Source: Bartonella rattimassiliensis 15908 (GTDB taxonomy: Bacteria > Pseudomonadota > Alphaproteobacteria > Rhizobiales > Rhizobiaceae). From it: a DNA stretch of 64,000 bases. The stretch spans positions 40,923 to 104,922 of the forward strand of contig NZ_JH725067.1 in the NCBI RefSeq assembly GCF_000278215.1, in the 5' to 3' direction. The notes beneath the pieces are model-generated. The model saw only the letters and a list, made by a program, of their open reading frames with translations, was not told the DNA's origin and did not search any database. Of this stretch, positions 48,224 to 58,253 are shown piece by piece. The number at the start of each line of letters is the position of its first letter. Position 1 is the stretch's first letter. The position numbers and the translations under genes are program-made.

Positions 48224-50737
48224 TCATTTCACTTGAGTATTTGCACGATTATTTCGTTCACGCCACCAATTTCCTAGCAAGAGTAAGATAGGAGCAGCAA
48301 TGAAGATAGAGGATGATGTTGCAATAATAATCCCAAAGACCATCGGCAAGGCAAAATTATGAACAGCGCTTCCACCCCATATCGCCATGGGAAGCATAGC
48401 GAGAATGGTTGTGGCTGATGTAAAAAAACAACGAATAAGAACTTGATTAATTGACAGATCAATCAGTTCGCGCAACGGCATTTTTTTATAAAGACGCATA
48501 TTTTCGCGCATCCTATCATAGACGACAACTTTGTCATTTATAGAATATCCAACAATTGTTAAAAGCGCAGCGATAGCCGTTAAATTAAAATCAAATTGAA
48601 ATAAAGCAAAAAAGCCAATCATTTTGGTGGTGTCTAGAATAAGTGTGATAATGGCTCCAATGGCAAAGAACCACTCAAAGCGTAACCATATATAAAGTGA
48701 CATGGCAATAGCCGCAAGAATAACAGCCGTAAAAGCAGCGGTAGCAAGCTCGCTTGAAATTTTGGGGCCAACAACTTCTATTTGATCAAATGTGGTATCC
48801 GGATAGATGGCTTGTATAGCGGTTTTGACCTTATCAATGGCAATAGTTTGTTGGGCTTCGTCCCCATTTTGTTTCTGCATGCGAATTAATACCGTGTTTG
48901 CGTTATCAACATTTTGCAGGGTAATTTCACCAATATGAAGAGTAGAAAGCTTGGAACGCAAAGTTGCTAGGTCTGCTGGTGCTTTCGTGGTAATACTCAT
49001 TTGGCTGCCGCCAATGAAATCAATTCCGAAATTTAAGCCAGGCTTAAAAAAGAGAAAAACTGAAGCAATTGATAAAACAATAGAGGTGCCAATACCTATA
49101 AAGCGTGCCTTCATAAAGTGGAAAGTTGTATGTTGTGGGATAAGGTTGAAAGTAGAGTGAATATGCAAGTTTTTAATTTTCCATTTACGAACGATCCAAA
49201 TCATCATGATGCGTACAATGGTAATATTTGTAAACATGGAGATGATAATACCAAGCAACATTGTTACGGCAAAACCACGAACAGGACCGGTGCCAAACCA
49301 AAAGAGTAAAGTAGTCGCTATAATGGCCGTAACGTTTGCATCAACAATGGTGGCAAAAGCTTGTTTAAATCCACGATCTAGGGCCGCAAAAGCGCCCACA
49401 CCTTTTCGATTTTCTTCACGGATACGTTCATTGATGAGAATATTGGCATCAACTGCAATACCGATGCCTAAGATAATACCAGCAATACCAGGAAGGGTAA
49501 GCGTAGCACCGAGCAGACTTAGGGCAGCAAATGTTAAAATCGTGTGGAGGGCGAGTGCTATATTCGCAATGAGCCCCCAAATGCGGTAGAGAAGAAAAAT
49601 AAAAACTGAAACGAGAATAAAGCCGATTATACCGGTGTAAAGGCCCATTTGGATAGCATCAGCGCCAAGATTTGGACCGACAATTCTTTCTTCAATGACC
49701 GTGAGTGGTGCGGGAAGGGAACCAGCTCGCAGAAGGGCAGCTAGAGTTGAGGCTTCTTTGGGCTCAAAGTTTCCTGTAATTTGACCTTGCCCATTGGGAA
49801 TGACACTGTTGATGGTAGGGGCAGTTAAAACCTTATTATCAAGAACGATGGCAAAAGGACGATTAATGTTTTGTCGTGTGATATCAGCAAATATTTTTGC
49901 TCCAGCGGAATCTAGAGTAAATGAAATAATAGAACGTCCAGGCATTTGCGGGTCAAAACCGGCACGGGCATCTTTAAGGACATTGCCATCTAAAGCAATT
50001 TGATCATAAATTGCATAATGTTGTGTCTCATCGGTATATCCAGGAAGGATTGAAACACCTATAGGCGGGTTATTGATGTCTACATTGGAAGGAACAAGAT
50101 GAAAACTCATCTTAGCAGTTGTTCCTAAAAGGTCACGCAGTTGTTTTGGGTCTTGTAAACCGGGCAATTGGACCATAATACGATCAGTTCCAACCTTTTG
50201 GATGGCGGGTTCTGAAACACCAACTTGATCTATACGGCGACGGATGATTTCTAAACTTTGTTCAATAGCATTGCTGATACGGTCTTTTATACCCGCTTGC
50301 GTTAATGTGATACGAAATGTTTCATTTTGAGCGGTGATTGTGATGTTATGTTCTGTAACGCCAAAGCTACCATGTATGGGGGTTATTAATGTGTTTAAAG
50401 CAGAGAGTGCTTTTTCAGTTTGTTTTGGATCAGAAATAATGACAACAATGCTATCTTCAATGATACGAACACTCGAGGAACGGATTTGTTTTTCACGCAG
50501 GGTATTACGCACATTGTTTAAAATGATGTGCAATTGATCGCGCTTTAATGTTTTGCTATCAACCTCGAGCAAGAGAGAAGAGCCTCCTTGAAGGTCAAGG
50601 CCAAGTGCTACACGGGTATCGGGTAAGAACTTTAAGTTTTTAACCTGTTCTTGTGAAAATAAATTGGGCAAAGCAATGTAAATGCTGCTTAATAGGATAA
50701 AACAATAAAGGGTAGTCAACCAACCTGGTGTACGCAT
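48224..50737 (-). CDS. secDF: SecDF fusion, protein-export accessory
   Basis: An 837-residue natural SecD-SecF fusion, a proton-driven part of the Sec holotranslocon in the inner membrane. SecD half (about 1-515): TM1, LGLDLQGGSSLLLEVD, a large periplasmic P1 domain with IIRRRIDQVGVSEPAIQ, and TM bundle with GIAGIILGIGIAVDANILIN. SecF half (about 535-837): FGIDFIGGSQM and IVGYSINDKVVVYDRMRENM. Fusions are usual in Bartonella and Brucella relatives in part. No yajC precedes it here. Confidence 0.96.
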   Translation of the reverse strand: MRTPGWLTTLYCFILLSSIYIALPNLFSQEQVKNLKFLPDTRVALGLDLQGGSSLLLEVDSKTLKRDQLHIILNNVRNTLREKQIRSSSVRIIEDSIVVIISDPKQTEKALSALNTLITPIHGSFGVTEHNITITAQNETFRITLTQAGIKDRISNAIEQSLEIIRRRIDQVGVSEPAIQKVGTDRIMVQLPGLQDPKQLRDLLGTTAKMSFHLVPSNVDINNPPIGVSILPGYTDETQHYAIYDQIALDGNVLKDARAGFDPQMPGRSIISFTLDSAGAKIFADITRQNINRPFAIVLDNKVLTAPTINSVIPNGQGQITGNFEPKEASTLAALLRAGSLPAPLTVIEERIVGPNLGADAIQMGLYTGIIGFILVSVFIFLLYRIWGLIANIALALHTILTFAALSLLGATLTLPGIAGIILGIGIAVDANILINERIREENRKGVGAFAALDRGFKQAFATIVDANVTAIIATTLLFWFGTGPVRGFAVTMLLGIIISMFTNITIVRIMMIWIVRKWKIKNLHIHSTFNLIPQHTTFHFMKARFIGIGTSIVLSIASVFLFFKPGLNFGIDFIGGSQMSITTKAPADLATLRSKLSTLHIGEITLQNVDNANTVLIRMQKQNGDEAQQTIAIDKVKTAIQAIYPDTTFDQIEVVGPKISSELATAAFTAVILAAIAMSLYIWLRFEWFFAIGAIITLILDTTKMIGFFALFQFDFNLTAIAALLTIVGYSINDKVVVYDRMRENMRLYKKMPLRELIDLSINQVLIRCFFTSATTILAMLPMAIWGGSAVHNFALPMVFGIIIATSSSIFIAAPILLLLGNWWRERNNRANTQVK

Positions 50738-50815
50738 GATATATTCCGTTAATAGGCAATCTAACAGTGATTCAAATTTAAAAGCAAAAATAAAATAGGA
50801 TGATCGTTTTACAAT

Positions 50816-51226
50816 TCAAGTAAAAAGAAAAATGCGTTCATTGGGCGGAGCACGCTTATTGGAAAAATATTGTGTTTGAAAGTTATGAAATTGTGTGTCA
50901 ATAACTGGAATATTTATTAAAAAAAGACCCAATGTTAGGATTTGTTGAAGGGCCTTCATAAAAATGGATTCTGTATAGAGTGTGATCAGTTTTCTGCTGT
51001 CAGTTACAGGAACACTCAATTGATAACGTTGATTTTGTAAATTAAATCTATAACTTTGGAAATCGAATCTATTCGTTTTAATGATAGTATTCGTGTGTGA
51101 TTGTTTGATTAAATAAGCACGTGCTCCTAGATTGCTTGTTAAGAATACACTCAAGCTGGATAGAAAAATCCAAGTTGTCAAAGGAAAAAAATTTTCTTTT
51201 TTGCAATAGAGGTGCAAAAAAAGCAT
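50816..51226 (-). CDS. Hypothetical secreted or membrane-anchored protein
   Basis: A 136-residue frame with GAGGG 9 bases before the ATG and a signal-anchor-like N-terminus (LTTWIFLSSLSVFLTSNLGA). The rest is rich in N, Q, F and Y, with a second hydrophobic stretch (ILTLGLFLINIPVI, about 95-110). It stands 79 bases before secDF on the same strand. I do not recognise it; it could be coding or a decayed frame. Confidence 0.35.
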   Translation of the reverse strand: MLFLHLYCKKENFFPLTTWIFLSSLSVFLTSNLGARAYLIKQSHTNTIIKTNRFDFQSYRFNLQNQRYQLSVPVTDSRKLITLYTESIFMKALQQILTLGLFLINIPVIDTQFHNFQTQYFSNKRAPPNERIFLFT

Positions 51227-51387
51227 GCTAAAGTGCCCTCTTTAATCTTATTGAGTTTATAGCTTATTCTTTTCTTTTTTATCAGTATTATAAAATAAGT
51301 GAAAGCCTTTATAAGATTATTCTACAAAAGTTGAAAATGTCTTTCTTATACCATATTTTAAAAGAGGGAGTGTAAAATCCTTTTTGT

Positions 51388-53778
51388 ATGTATAAGGTAT
51401 ATATGTATTCATTTTGTAGAAAAAATATTCACAAACTTTTCTTTCTTTTGGGGATGATCGTTGTTTTTAATTCTGGTGCATGGGGAAATAGGGGGGCACA
51501 AAATACAATTGTAGAACAAACAATTGTTCCTTATTCAGTGGATGAAATCATTCAACAACAACGGCTTATTCTTAAGACGCTTGAAGAAAATACTGAAACT
51601 TTAAAAAGAGATTTTGACAGAAAATTAGAAAATGAGCGGGCTTTGGAAGAACTGCGATTACGGGCTCAAGATATTCGTCAACGTACCATAGAAGAAGCAT
51701 TTGCTTTGCGTTCTCCTCTTAATGAGATTAATACCCTTCTTGATCAATTAGCCGAGCTCCAACATGACGTAAAAAAACTGAAAAGCTCTGGGAAAGAATA
51801 TGCTTATTGGATAGAGAAAAAAGCTGAAATTAATAATATAATGCTTCAGTTTGAAGCAATTTTTTTGGCGACAAATAGAATAGCTGAACTTTCTATTTCT
51901 CAATCTCGTGAGCTTTTTAAACGTACACTTACCTATAGGCTTGAGTTTTCGATATCGATGGTAAAACATCTTGCCCAAAAAACAAAAGAAGCTTTATCAG
52001 ATTTTCTTTTGTTGCTCGATTCTTGGTGGAACTTTATCATTTATTTCAAATTGTTACAACTATTCCTTTCCTTTTTGATTCCACTTTTTATTACTTTGGG
52101 TCTTGCGTATGTTTCTCATAAAGTTCTTATCCATGTGCAGGGCCACTTTACAAAGTTTAACGAGGAAATATCTTATTTACAGCGCTTATTGATTGCCTTT
52201 ATTTCAGTTCTCTTACCTTCGCTTGTATGTATTCTTTGCGTTTATCTTGTGCTGTTTTCGTTTCGTCTTTTTAACTTAGATCCAGGTAAGCTTACAACCG
52301 TTTTTGATATGATCGGTTGTCAAATTATTTTAGTCTTCTTAATCAACCGTTTAGCAGTTGTTCTTTTATCATCTAATAGGCCCTATGTGCGTCTTTTCAA
52401 TATTGCACCGTCGTCTGCTTTTCAATTGGTGATTTTACTCACTTTTTTAGGGGGCGTTTTGGCTTTTGATGCTATTCTTGATAGTATTTATCAAATCATT
52501 TCAGCGCCTTTATCTTTGACAATTGCTAAAAGTTTTATTGCTGTTTTTCTTGTGGCCATATTGCTGTTTATAATAGCATTTGTACCTTTGCGGTTTAAAT
52601 GTGGGAATTTTCAAGGAGAAAAAAAAGAGCCACATTTTTGGCCATTTTATATCCGCCTTCCTCTTATTGGCTTGGGATTATTGCTCTTTGTGTTGAATTT
52701 TTTAGGCTATGTTGGTCTTGCACGTTTTATTATACAGCAGATGATGATTGGTGGAGCATTTTTAGTTCTCATGTATTTAGGAATACAAAGTGCTCAAGCA
52801 CTTGGAACTAAAGGCCAATTTATGAAAACAATGGTTGGTCATCTTTTGATGCAGAGGTTTCATTTAGAAGAAAAAATGATGAACCAATTGGGAGTTGTTG
52901 TAAGCGTTTTTCTTAATTTGTTTGTTGTTATATTTTGTACAATGCCAATTGCTGTACAGTTTGGATTTTCTTATTCTGATTTGAAAGCAGTGCTCTGGCA
53001 ATTGGTGACCGGTTTTCAGATTGGAAATATGACTATTTCTTTAGTTTCTCTTGTAACAGGAGTTATTTCTTTTTGTGTTTGCTGGTTTCTTATTCGCCGA
53101 TTTATTGGTTGGTTAGATCACGTGGTGTTGGTTCATGGAGAATTTGATTCTGGTATTCGTAATTCTATCAAAACGGTTATAAGTTATGGGGGCGTTGTTG
53201 TGTCTGTTTTGGCAGGATTGTCAATGGCAGGTTTGGATCTTAGAAATTTTGCTCTCATTGCTGGAGGACTTTCACTTGGTATAGGTTTTGGTTTACAAAA
53301 TATTGTCCAAAACTTTGTTTCTGGACTTATTATTTTGGTTGGAAGACCCTTTAAAATAGGAGACTATATCGAATCTGGATCAGTTGCTGGTATTGTTAAG
53401 CGTATTAATGTGCGGGCAACGGAACTTGAAACCATTCAGCGTAAGACGATTATTATTCCCAATTCAAGCCTTATTAATAACAATGTTGGTAATTGGACAC
53501 GACGTAGTAAAATAGGACGAATTGATATTCCAGTGACTGTATCATCTAAGGTTGCTCCAGAGCGGGTGGCTGAAATTTTATTAGAGATTGTTTCTACGAC
53601 AGAAGGCGTTTTAAAAAATCCTATGCCGCAGGTGAGTTTTACTGCATTTAATCATAAAAGCCTTTCTTTTAATTTGGCTATTTATGTGCCTAATATTACT
53701 TCATCTTCTCATATAACTAATGCTCTTCGATTTGTTTTATATAAGCGTTTTTCTGAGGAAGGAATCTTAGAATGCTGA
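51388..53778 (+). CDS. MscS-family mechanosensitive channel with long N-terminal domain
   Basis: A 796-residue protein: signal sequence, periplasmic coiled coil (about 50-190), about ten membrane helices (215-600), then the MscS pore and vestibule (about 600-796) with FALIAGGLSLGIGFGLQNIV, QNFVSGLIILVGRPFKIGDY and IIIPNSSLINN. It releases solutes on hypo-osmotic shock from the inner membrane. ATG at 51406 has a closer ribosome-binding site (AAGG) than 51388, so the protein may be six residues shorter. The next gene overlaps by 7 bases. Confidence 0.92.
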   Translation: MYKVYMYSFCRKNIHKLFFLLGMIVVFNSGAWGNRGAQNTIVEQTIVPYSVDEIIQQQRLILKTLEENTETLKRDFDRKLENERALEELRLRAQDIRQRTIEEAFALRSPLNEINTLLDQLAELQHDVKKLKSSGKEYAYWIEKKAEINNIMLQFEAIFLATNRIAELSISQSRELFKRTLTYRLEFSISMVKHLAQKTKEALSDFLLLLDSWWNFIIYFKLLQLFLSFLIPLFITLGLAYVSHKVLIHVQGHFTKFNEEISYLQRLLIAFISVLLPSLVCILCVYLVLFSFRLFNLDPGKLTTVFDMIGCQIILVFLINRLAVVLLSSNRPYVRLFNIAPSSAFQLVILLTFLGGVLAFDAILDSIYQIISAPLSLTIAKSFIAVFLVAILLFIIAFVPLRFKCGNFQGEKKEPHFWPFYIRLPLIGLGLLLFVLNFLGYVGLARFIIQQMMIGGAFLVLMYLGIQSAQALGTKGQFMKTMVGHLLMQRFHLEEKMMNQLGVVVSVFLNLFVVIFCTMPIAVQFGFSYSDLKAVLWQLVTGFQIGNMTISLVSLVTGVISFCVCWFLIRRFIGWLDHVVLVHGEFDSGIRNSIKTVISYGGVVVSVLAGLSMAGLDLRNFALIAGGLSLGIGFGLQNIVQNFVSGLIILVGRPFKIGDYIESGSVAGIVKRINVRATELETIQRKTIIIPNSSLINNNVGNWTRRSKIGRIDIPVTVSSKVAPERVAEILLEIVSTTEGVLKNPMPQVSFTAFNHKSLSFNLAIYVPNITSSSHITNALRFVLYKRFSEEGILEC

Positions 53779-54044
53779 AATATAGTTATGCTTTGATGAT
53801 AGTTATTCTGTTGAATAATTTTACCATAACAGCTTTTGCTGCAATAGTGAAAAATACTGATTTAAAAGTGCAGTCTATTACTGTTGTTGAAGGAAGTATA
53901 CCTTCAAAAATTTCTTTAAATACGCATCAAACAATTAAAATTTGTATGAAGGGATGTTTTATAACTTTTCCTAATAAAGACCGGTTTGCAATAAAGGCAG
54001 ATGATAATATAGAAATCAAGAGGGGAAGGGTAATTTTTAAATGA
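53772..54044 (+). CDS. Small exported protein of unknown function
   Basis: A 90-residue protein with a signal sequence (about 1-23, ending ITAFA) and a compact beta-rich part with two cysteines close together (TIKICMKGCFITF). Its start overlaps the end of the channel gene by 7 bases, so it is translationally coupled and probably works with it or is in the same compartment. No family recognised. Confidence 0.65.
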   Translation: MLKYSYALMIVILLNNFTITAFAAIVKNTDLKVQSITVVEGSIPSKISLNTHQTIKICMKGCFITFPNKDRFAIKADDNIEIKRGRVIFK

Positions 54045-54611
54045 CATTAGGACTTGGTTTCAAACAAAATTTAGAAAGATAATTAATAAACTTATACTTT
54101 AAAAATGGCAAAAAATTATGATTTTAGTGTAAGATAGGAATAACTTTTTATATATGTAAACTTATAATATGCATTTTTACCATAATAATATTTAGGAATT
54201 ATTGATAGTGTTTTATGTTTTATAATACTATTTAATTAGTATTCGTTATTATAAAAAATAATTACATTACCTGTGTAGTTTTTCTCCTATAAAAAACATG
54301 AAATATCATAATTTAATGATTTTTATTGCGATTATTTTGCAATAAATAAAGATATTGTATTGTCTCATTTTTAATAAAAATAATAAATCTTTTTAGTCAA
54401 TATTTATAATTTAAATTATCTATTATTATAATAAGTTAATAATTTATTTGATAAAATTCAATTTTGATGTAATGATATATTTATACAGTAATATATTTAA
54501 ATATAAATATAAAGGAGTACATGCAATTTTTGTGTATAAAATTTTATAAAAATTTGTTTTTCTAAATGTAATTTTTGATTATATTTGAATTTAGCAGTGG
54601 AGTATAATTTT
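54045..54611. promoter_or_regulatory. Very AT-rich leader region of the porin gene
   Basis: About 570 bases, almost all A and T in places (54200-54500). Bartonella hbp genes have long regulated upstream regions responding to heme, oxygen and temperature through an H-box element; I cannot locate that motif by eye. GGAG stands 10 bases before the porin ATG. Confidence 0.35.
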
Positions 54612-55523
54612 ATGAATACAAAATTTATAACAGCATCCGTTTTTTCTTTGGTTTCATCTTCTATCGTACAGGCTGCAGATGTGATAATTCCTGAAGAACC
54701 GGTATATGTTGCTTCAGCAGTTGTTGCTTCTTCACCTTTTTCGTGGGCAGGTTTTTATTTTGGAGGTCAAATTGGTGGTTTTTCGAGTAAAACTTCTGCA
54801 ATAACGCCTGATGTTGATATTCCTCTCTATCCAGATGAGGAGAGTAAAAGGAAACCATGGATACCAGTGCAAAAAAACTATATGCCTGAACTTTCTGGGT
54901 TCGTAGGTGGTTTATATGCGGGTGTTAATTTTGATCTCGGTAATAATTTTATTATGGGGATTGATACGGATATTCTTTTAACGGAAAAAAAGAATACAAA
55001 AACTTTCAGTCGTTCTGAAGAGTCTAGTGCCAGTGGAACTGGTACTGAAGAACCTAGGGCTAGTGTATCTGATTCTGAGAATATAGAAAATAAAAATGGC
55101 GATGTTATGGCACGCCAATTTCATAAAGGGTCTGCTTTAAGAAATCAAAGAGATGCACAAAAAAGTAGTTTAACTTTTAATCATACTTTAACACAAAAAT
55201 GGACAGGTGCTACACGGGCGCGTGTAGGGTTATCTGCTCATCGTGTGATGCCTTATATTGCTGGGGGCATCGCTTATGGACAATTTCAAGATGTTTTGTC
55301 GACAGTCATTACAGGAGATGAGCCCTTTAATAGGACATCGGATGTTACAAAAATGATGATGGGTTATACTGTTGGTGGTGGTGTTGACTTTGCAATGACA
55401 GATAATTTTATTGTACGGGCGGAATATCGTTACTCAGACTTTGGTAAAAAGAAATTTAAAGACGAGATTGAAGTTGAGTATAAGACAAATGATTTTCGTG
55501 CAGGAATAGCTTACAAATTTTAG
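54612..55523 (+). CDS. Outer-membrane porin of the hemin-binding protein (Hbp/Pap31, Omp25/31) family
   Basis: A 303-residue beta-barrel protein. The start at 54612 is chosen over 54585 because GGAG precedes it and the signal sequence (1-22, SSSIVQAAD) then begins normally. FSWAGFYFGGQIGGFSSKT opens the first strands, followed by FVGGLYAGVNFDLGNNFIMG, TGATRARVGLSAHRVMPYIA and an ending DFRAGIAYKF. A long hydrophilic loop (about 130-190, rich in S, E, N, K) is the likely surface-exposed, variable part. The family binds hemin and fibronectin in Bartonella. Which Hbp paralogue it is cannot be told. Confidence 0.85.
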   Translation: MNTKFITASVFSLVSSSIVQAADVIIPEEPVYVASAVVASSPFSWAGFYFGGQIGGFSSKTSAITPDVDIPLYPDEESKRKPWIPVQKNYMPELSGFVGGLYAGVNFDLGNNFIMGIDTDILLTEKKNTKTFSRSEESSASGTGTEEPRASVSDSENIENKNGDVMARQFHKGSALRNQRDAQKSSLTFNHTLTQKWTGATRARVGLSAHRVMPYIAGGIAYGQFQDVLSTVITGDEPFNRTSDVTKMMMGYTVGGGVDFAMTDNFIVRAEYRYSDFGKKKFKDEIEVEYKTNDFRAGIAYKF

Positions 55524-55557
55524 TTTTTGTGGGAATAAAGTAGCTTAGTTGTTTAAG

Positions 55558-55590
55558 AGGTCCTATCGTTGGTAGGGCCTTTATTTTTTT
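55558..55590 (+). terminator. Terminator of the porin gene
   Basis: AGGTCCTA (55558-55565) pairs with TAGGGCCT (55573-55580, one G-T wobble) and is followed by TTATTTTTTT. Confidence 0.85.
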
Positions 55591-55885
55591 AATTTTATGC
55601 ATTCTCAATGCTTCCGTTATGGTAAAAAAAGGTTTTGATTTTGAGTGACTATGAGCCGGTAAGGAAGCGTTACTCAGATCCTTAAATTATTAAAAATGAA
55701 AATTCTTTAGTTTATAAGCTATGGGCGAATCTTTGTTCACAAAGAAGAAATGATTCGTCTTTATATATCATTACAGCTATCATTTGATGATACCATTATA
55801 GAGCTAAAAAAGTAAACAATAGCTTTTTGATCTAAAAGAAGCTCTTTGAGCTAAATTTAGAAAATAAAGCGGAAACCACATGCTG
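55591..55885. other. Spacer before tRNA-Leu
   Basis: No gene or strong structure recognised. Confidence 0.35.
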
Positions 55886-55971
55886 TGGTGCGGACGGCGG
55901 GACTTGAACCCGCAAGGTCTTCGACCGGCAGATTTTAAGTCTGCTATGTTTACCGTTTTCATCACGTCCGC
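55886..55971 (-). tRNA. tRNA-Leu (TAA)
   Basis: On the minus strand: acceptor GCGGACG/CGTCCGC, D arm, anticodon arm GCAGA-CTTAAAA-TCTGC with anticodon TAA, a long variable arm (CGGTCGAAGACC type, class II), T arm GCGGGTTCAAGTCCCGC and encoded CCA (55888-55886). A frame drawn through it is spurious. Confidence 0.97.
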
Positions 55972-56111
55972 AATGAGAGCTTTCTCATAAGCTATATCTT
56001 TTATTGAATCAAGAATTAATGACAAAAGAAAAAAAAATCATTCTTTTTTAGTGAAATTTTGACTGACAATGGTTTTCTTTATCGTTAGAAAAAGCTTTTA
56101 TAATATAAACA

Positions 56112-57398
56112 ATGCATGAAATGATGAGGCGTATGAGTCAATTTATTCAAGACGTTACAAAAGCTATGGAGGGATTGCATCACGTGTTTGCTGAAACACC
56201 ACTGCAAAGAAATGATTTTCTTAGTCAAAAGTATGATGCAGAAATTTATTTGAAGCGTGAGGATTTAACGCCGGTGCGGTCTTATAAGATTCGTGGTGCT
56301 TTCAATTTTGTTTCAGAAATGCTTAGCAGTATATCGTCTGATTCTGCATTCGTTTGCGCTTCAGCGGGGAATCACGCGCAAGGGGTCTCATTTGTTTGTC
56401 GTTATTTTAAACGTAATGGCGTGATTTTTATGCCTATGACAACGCCACAACAGAAAATTGAGAAGACACGTATTTTTGGTAAAGAGTTTATTGATATTCG
56501 TTTGGTTGGTGAAACGTTTGATCAATGTTATGAAGCTGCGCAATCCTTTGTCGTGGAGAGCAGGGGGATAATGGCTCCACCTTTTGATGATATTCGCATT
56601 ATTACAGGGCAGGCAACAGTGCTTTGCGAAGCGGTTTTGCAATGGAAAAAACTTAATGGAGAAAGTGAACCGGATTTAATGATTGTGCCGGTAGGGGGAG
56701 GGGGCTTAGCAAGTGGAGTGAGCAAGTTTTTACGTGAATATGGTTGGAAAACAAAGATGCTTTTTGTTGAGCCGCAAAGAGCGGCGAGTTTGCTGGCTTG
56801 TTTGGAGAGTGGAAAACGCGTTAAACTGGAAAATATTGATACATTTGTCGATGGTGCTGCTGTGGCTGAAATTGGTGCATTAAATTATACAATCTTAAAG
56901 CAGTTTTCCCCTGATTGTGTCGTTACTGTTCCTGAAAATCGCGTTTGTTCGACGATGGTTGAAATGCTTAATGTGGAAGGTGTGGTTCTTGAGCCGGCTG
57001 GTGCTTTATCGATTGATGCGCTTAACAGTATTCATCCTCAAGAGTTAAAGGGCAAAAAAATTCTTCTTGTGATTTCAGGGGGTAACTTTGATTTTGAACG
57101 TTTGCCAGAGATTAAAGAGCGTTCTTTACGTTTCCAAGGCTTGAGAAAATATTTTATTTTTAGTTTTCCGCAACATCCTGGGGCATTGCGTCATTTTCTT
57201 TCTACATTATCACCAGATGATGATATTGTACGTTTTGAATATCTAAAAAAATCGGCGAGAAACTTCGGTTCTGTATTGGTCGCAATTGAAACAAAAAAAT
57301 ACGATAACTTTTGTCTTTTAGAGAAAAAATTTCAAGCGTTAGGTTGGCGTTATCGTGATATTACTGATGATCAAACATTATTTGATTTTGTTATTTGA
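56112..57398 (+). CDS. ilvA: Threonine ammonia-lyase (biosynthetic type)
   Basis: A 428-residue PLP enzyme making 2-oxobutanoate from threonine, the first step to isoleucine. Fold type II motifs: LKREDLTPVRSYKIRGAFN with the Schiff-base Lys (about 56), SAGNHAQGVS, GQATVLCEAV and the PLP phosphate loop PVGGGGLASG (about 196-205). The C-terminal 80 residues (YFIFSFPQHPGALRHFLSTL...RYRDITDDQTLFDF) form a single ACT-like regulatory domain, the short form. Several ATGs (56112, 56121, 56124, 56133) are possible starts; 56133 has GAGG close by. Confidence 0.92.
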   Translation: MHEMMRRMSQFIQDVTKAMEGLHHVFAETPLQRNDFLSQKYDAEIYLKREDLTPVRSYKIRGAFNFVSEMLSSISSDSAFVCASAGNHAQGVSFVCRYFKRNGVIFMPMTTPQQKIEKTRIFGKEFIDIRLVGETFDQCYEAAQSFVVESRGIMAPPFDDIRIITGQATVLCEAVLQWKKLNGESEPDLMIVPVGGGGLASGVSKFLREYGWKTKMLFVEPQRAASLLACLESGKRVKLENIDTFVDGAAVAEIGALNYTILKQFSPDCVVTVPENRVCSTMVEMLNVEGVVLEPAGALSIDALNSIHPQELKGKKILLVISGGNFDFERLPEIKERSLRFQGLRKYFIFSFPQHPGALRHFLSTLSPDDDIVRFEYLKKSARNFGSVLVAIETKKYDNFCLLEKKFQALGWRYRDITDDQTLFDFVI

Positions 57399-57433
57399 AA
57401 AATTAAAATTTTACTAAAACAAGAAGTATAACA

Positions 57434-57964
57434 ATGAAACCTATTTTTTATTTTGTGGTGAGTCTTTTTTTCTTTTTGATTGCTCATCAACAGAGTTTGG
57501 CATCTCAGCCAATGACAATGCAAAAAGATGAACTTTTAAGAGTGGTTACTGATGTCAATAATGCTATAAAAAGTGGAAATTTTACACTTATTTCTCGGTA
57601 TATGCCTGAGCGGCTTTATAAGGAGATGGCACGTCGATTGAATACAACACAGAGTGCTTTACGTGAGAATTTTCTTCAACAGTTGAAACGGCAATTTGAG
57701 GGCTTGCCTTCTGATTCTTATCGTTTAGATAAAGAAAATATAGAATATTTACAAACTGATAATGGCACGGTGTATGCTTTAATTCCAACGGTTCTTGAGA
57801 TGAAGGATCGCATCATTCAATATAAAACATTGGCGATTTTTGATAAAACGCAATGGTATTTAATTTATGGTGGTCAAAAAACTTTACAAAATCCAGTTTT
57901 TCTCGAGATTTATCCCGATTTTATCAAGGTACATTTACCGATAGAAACAATCACTAAAAAATAA
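57434..57964 (+). CDS. Exported protein of unknown function
   Basis: A 176-residue protein with a clear signal sequence (1-23, FFFLIAHQQSLAS). The mature part is helical at first (LLRVVTDVNNAIKSGNFTLI, LYKEMARRLNTTQSALRENF) and beta-rich later (VYALIPTVLEMKDRIIQYKT, AIFDKTQWYLIYGGQK), an alpha+beta pattern like NTF2/SnoaL-type periplasmic proteins. AAGAAG precedes the ATG. It follows ilvA by 35 bases and may share its transcript. Not recognised. Confidence 0.75.
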   Translation: MKPIFYFVVSLFFFLIAHQQSLASQPMTMQKDELLRVVTDVNNAIKSGNFTLISRYMPERLYKEMARRLNTTQSALRENFLQQLKRQFEGLPSDSYRLDKENIEYLQTDNGTVYALIPTVLEMKDRIIQYKTLAIFDKTQWYLIYGGQKTLQNPVFLEIYPDFIKVHLPIETITKK

Positions 57965-58253
57965 ACGATTTAAACTATTGTTTTTTGGTTGCGATAAATG
58001 TATCTTATAAAGATCTTGATTTTTTATCATTATCTAAAGATAATAAGGGTAAAGGTGTTTAGGCTGATTTCTTGGCTCTTTATAAAGTGAAATTTATATG
58101 CCTTTATCTCGATTTCGAGATGCTCGTGAGTTGTACCAGCTACTTTTAAAGTGTTGATTCGTTAGAAATGTCAAGAATTTCTCTTGCGCGGATTCTTGAG
58201 TGGAAAGTTCAGCTGATTATTTAGTAAAAATTAAGCTGAGGAAAGATTTTATT
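57965..58253. other. Spacer before the helicase gene
   Basis: Holds the helicase ribosome-binding site GAGGAAAG (58238-58245). No other feature recognised. Confidence 0.35.
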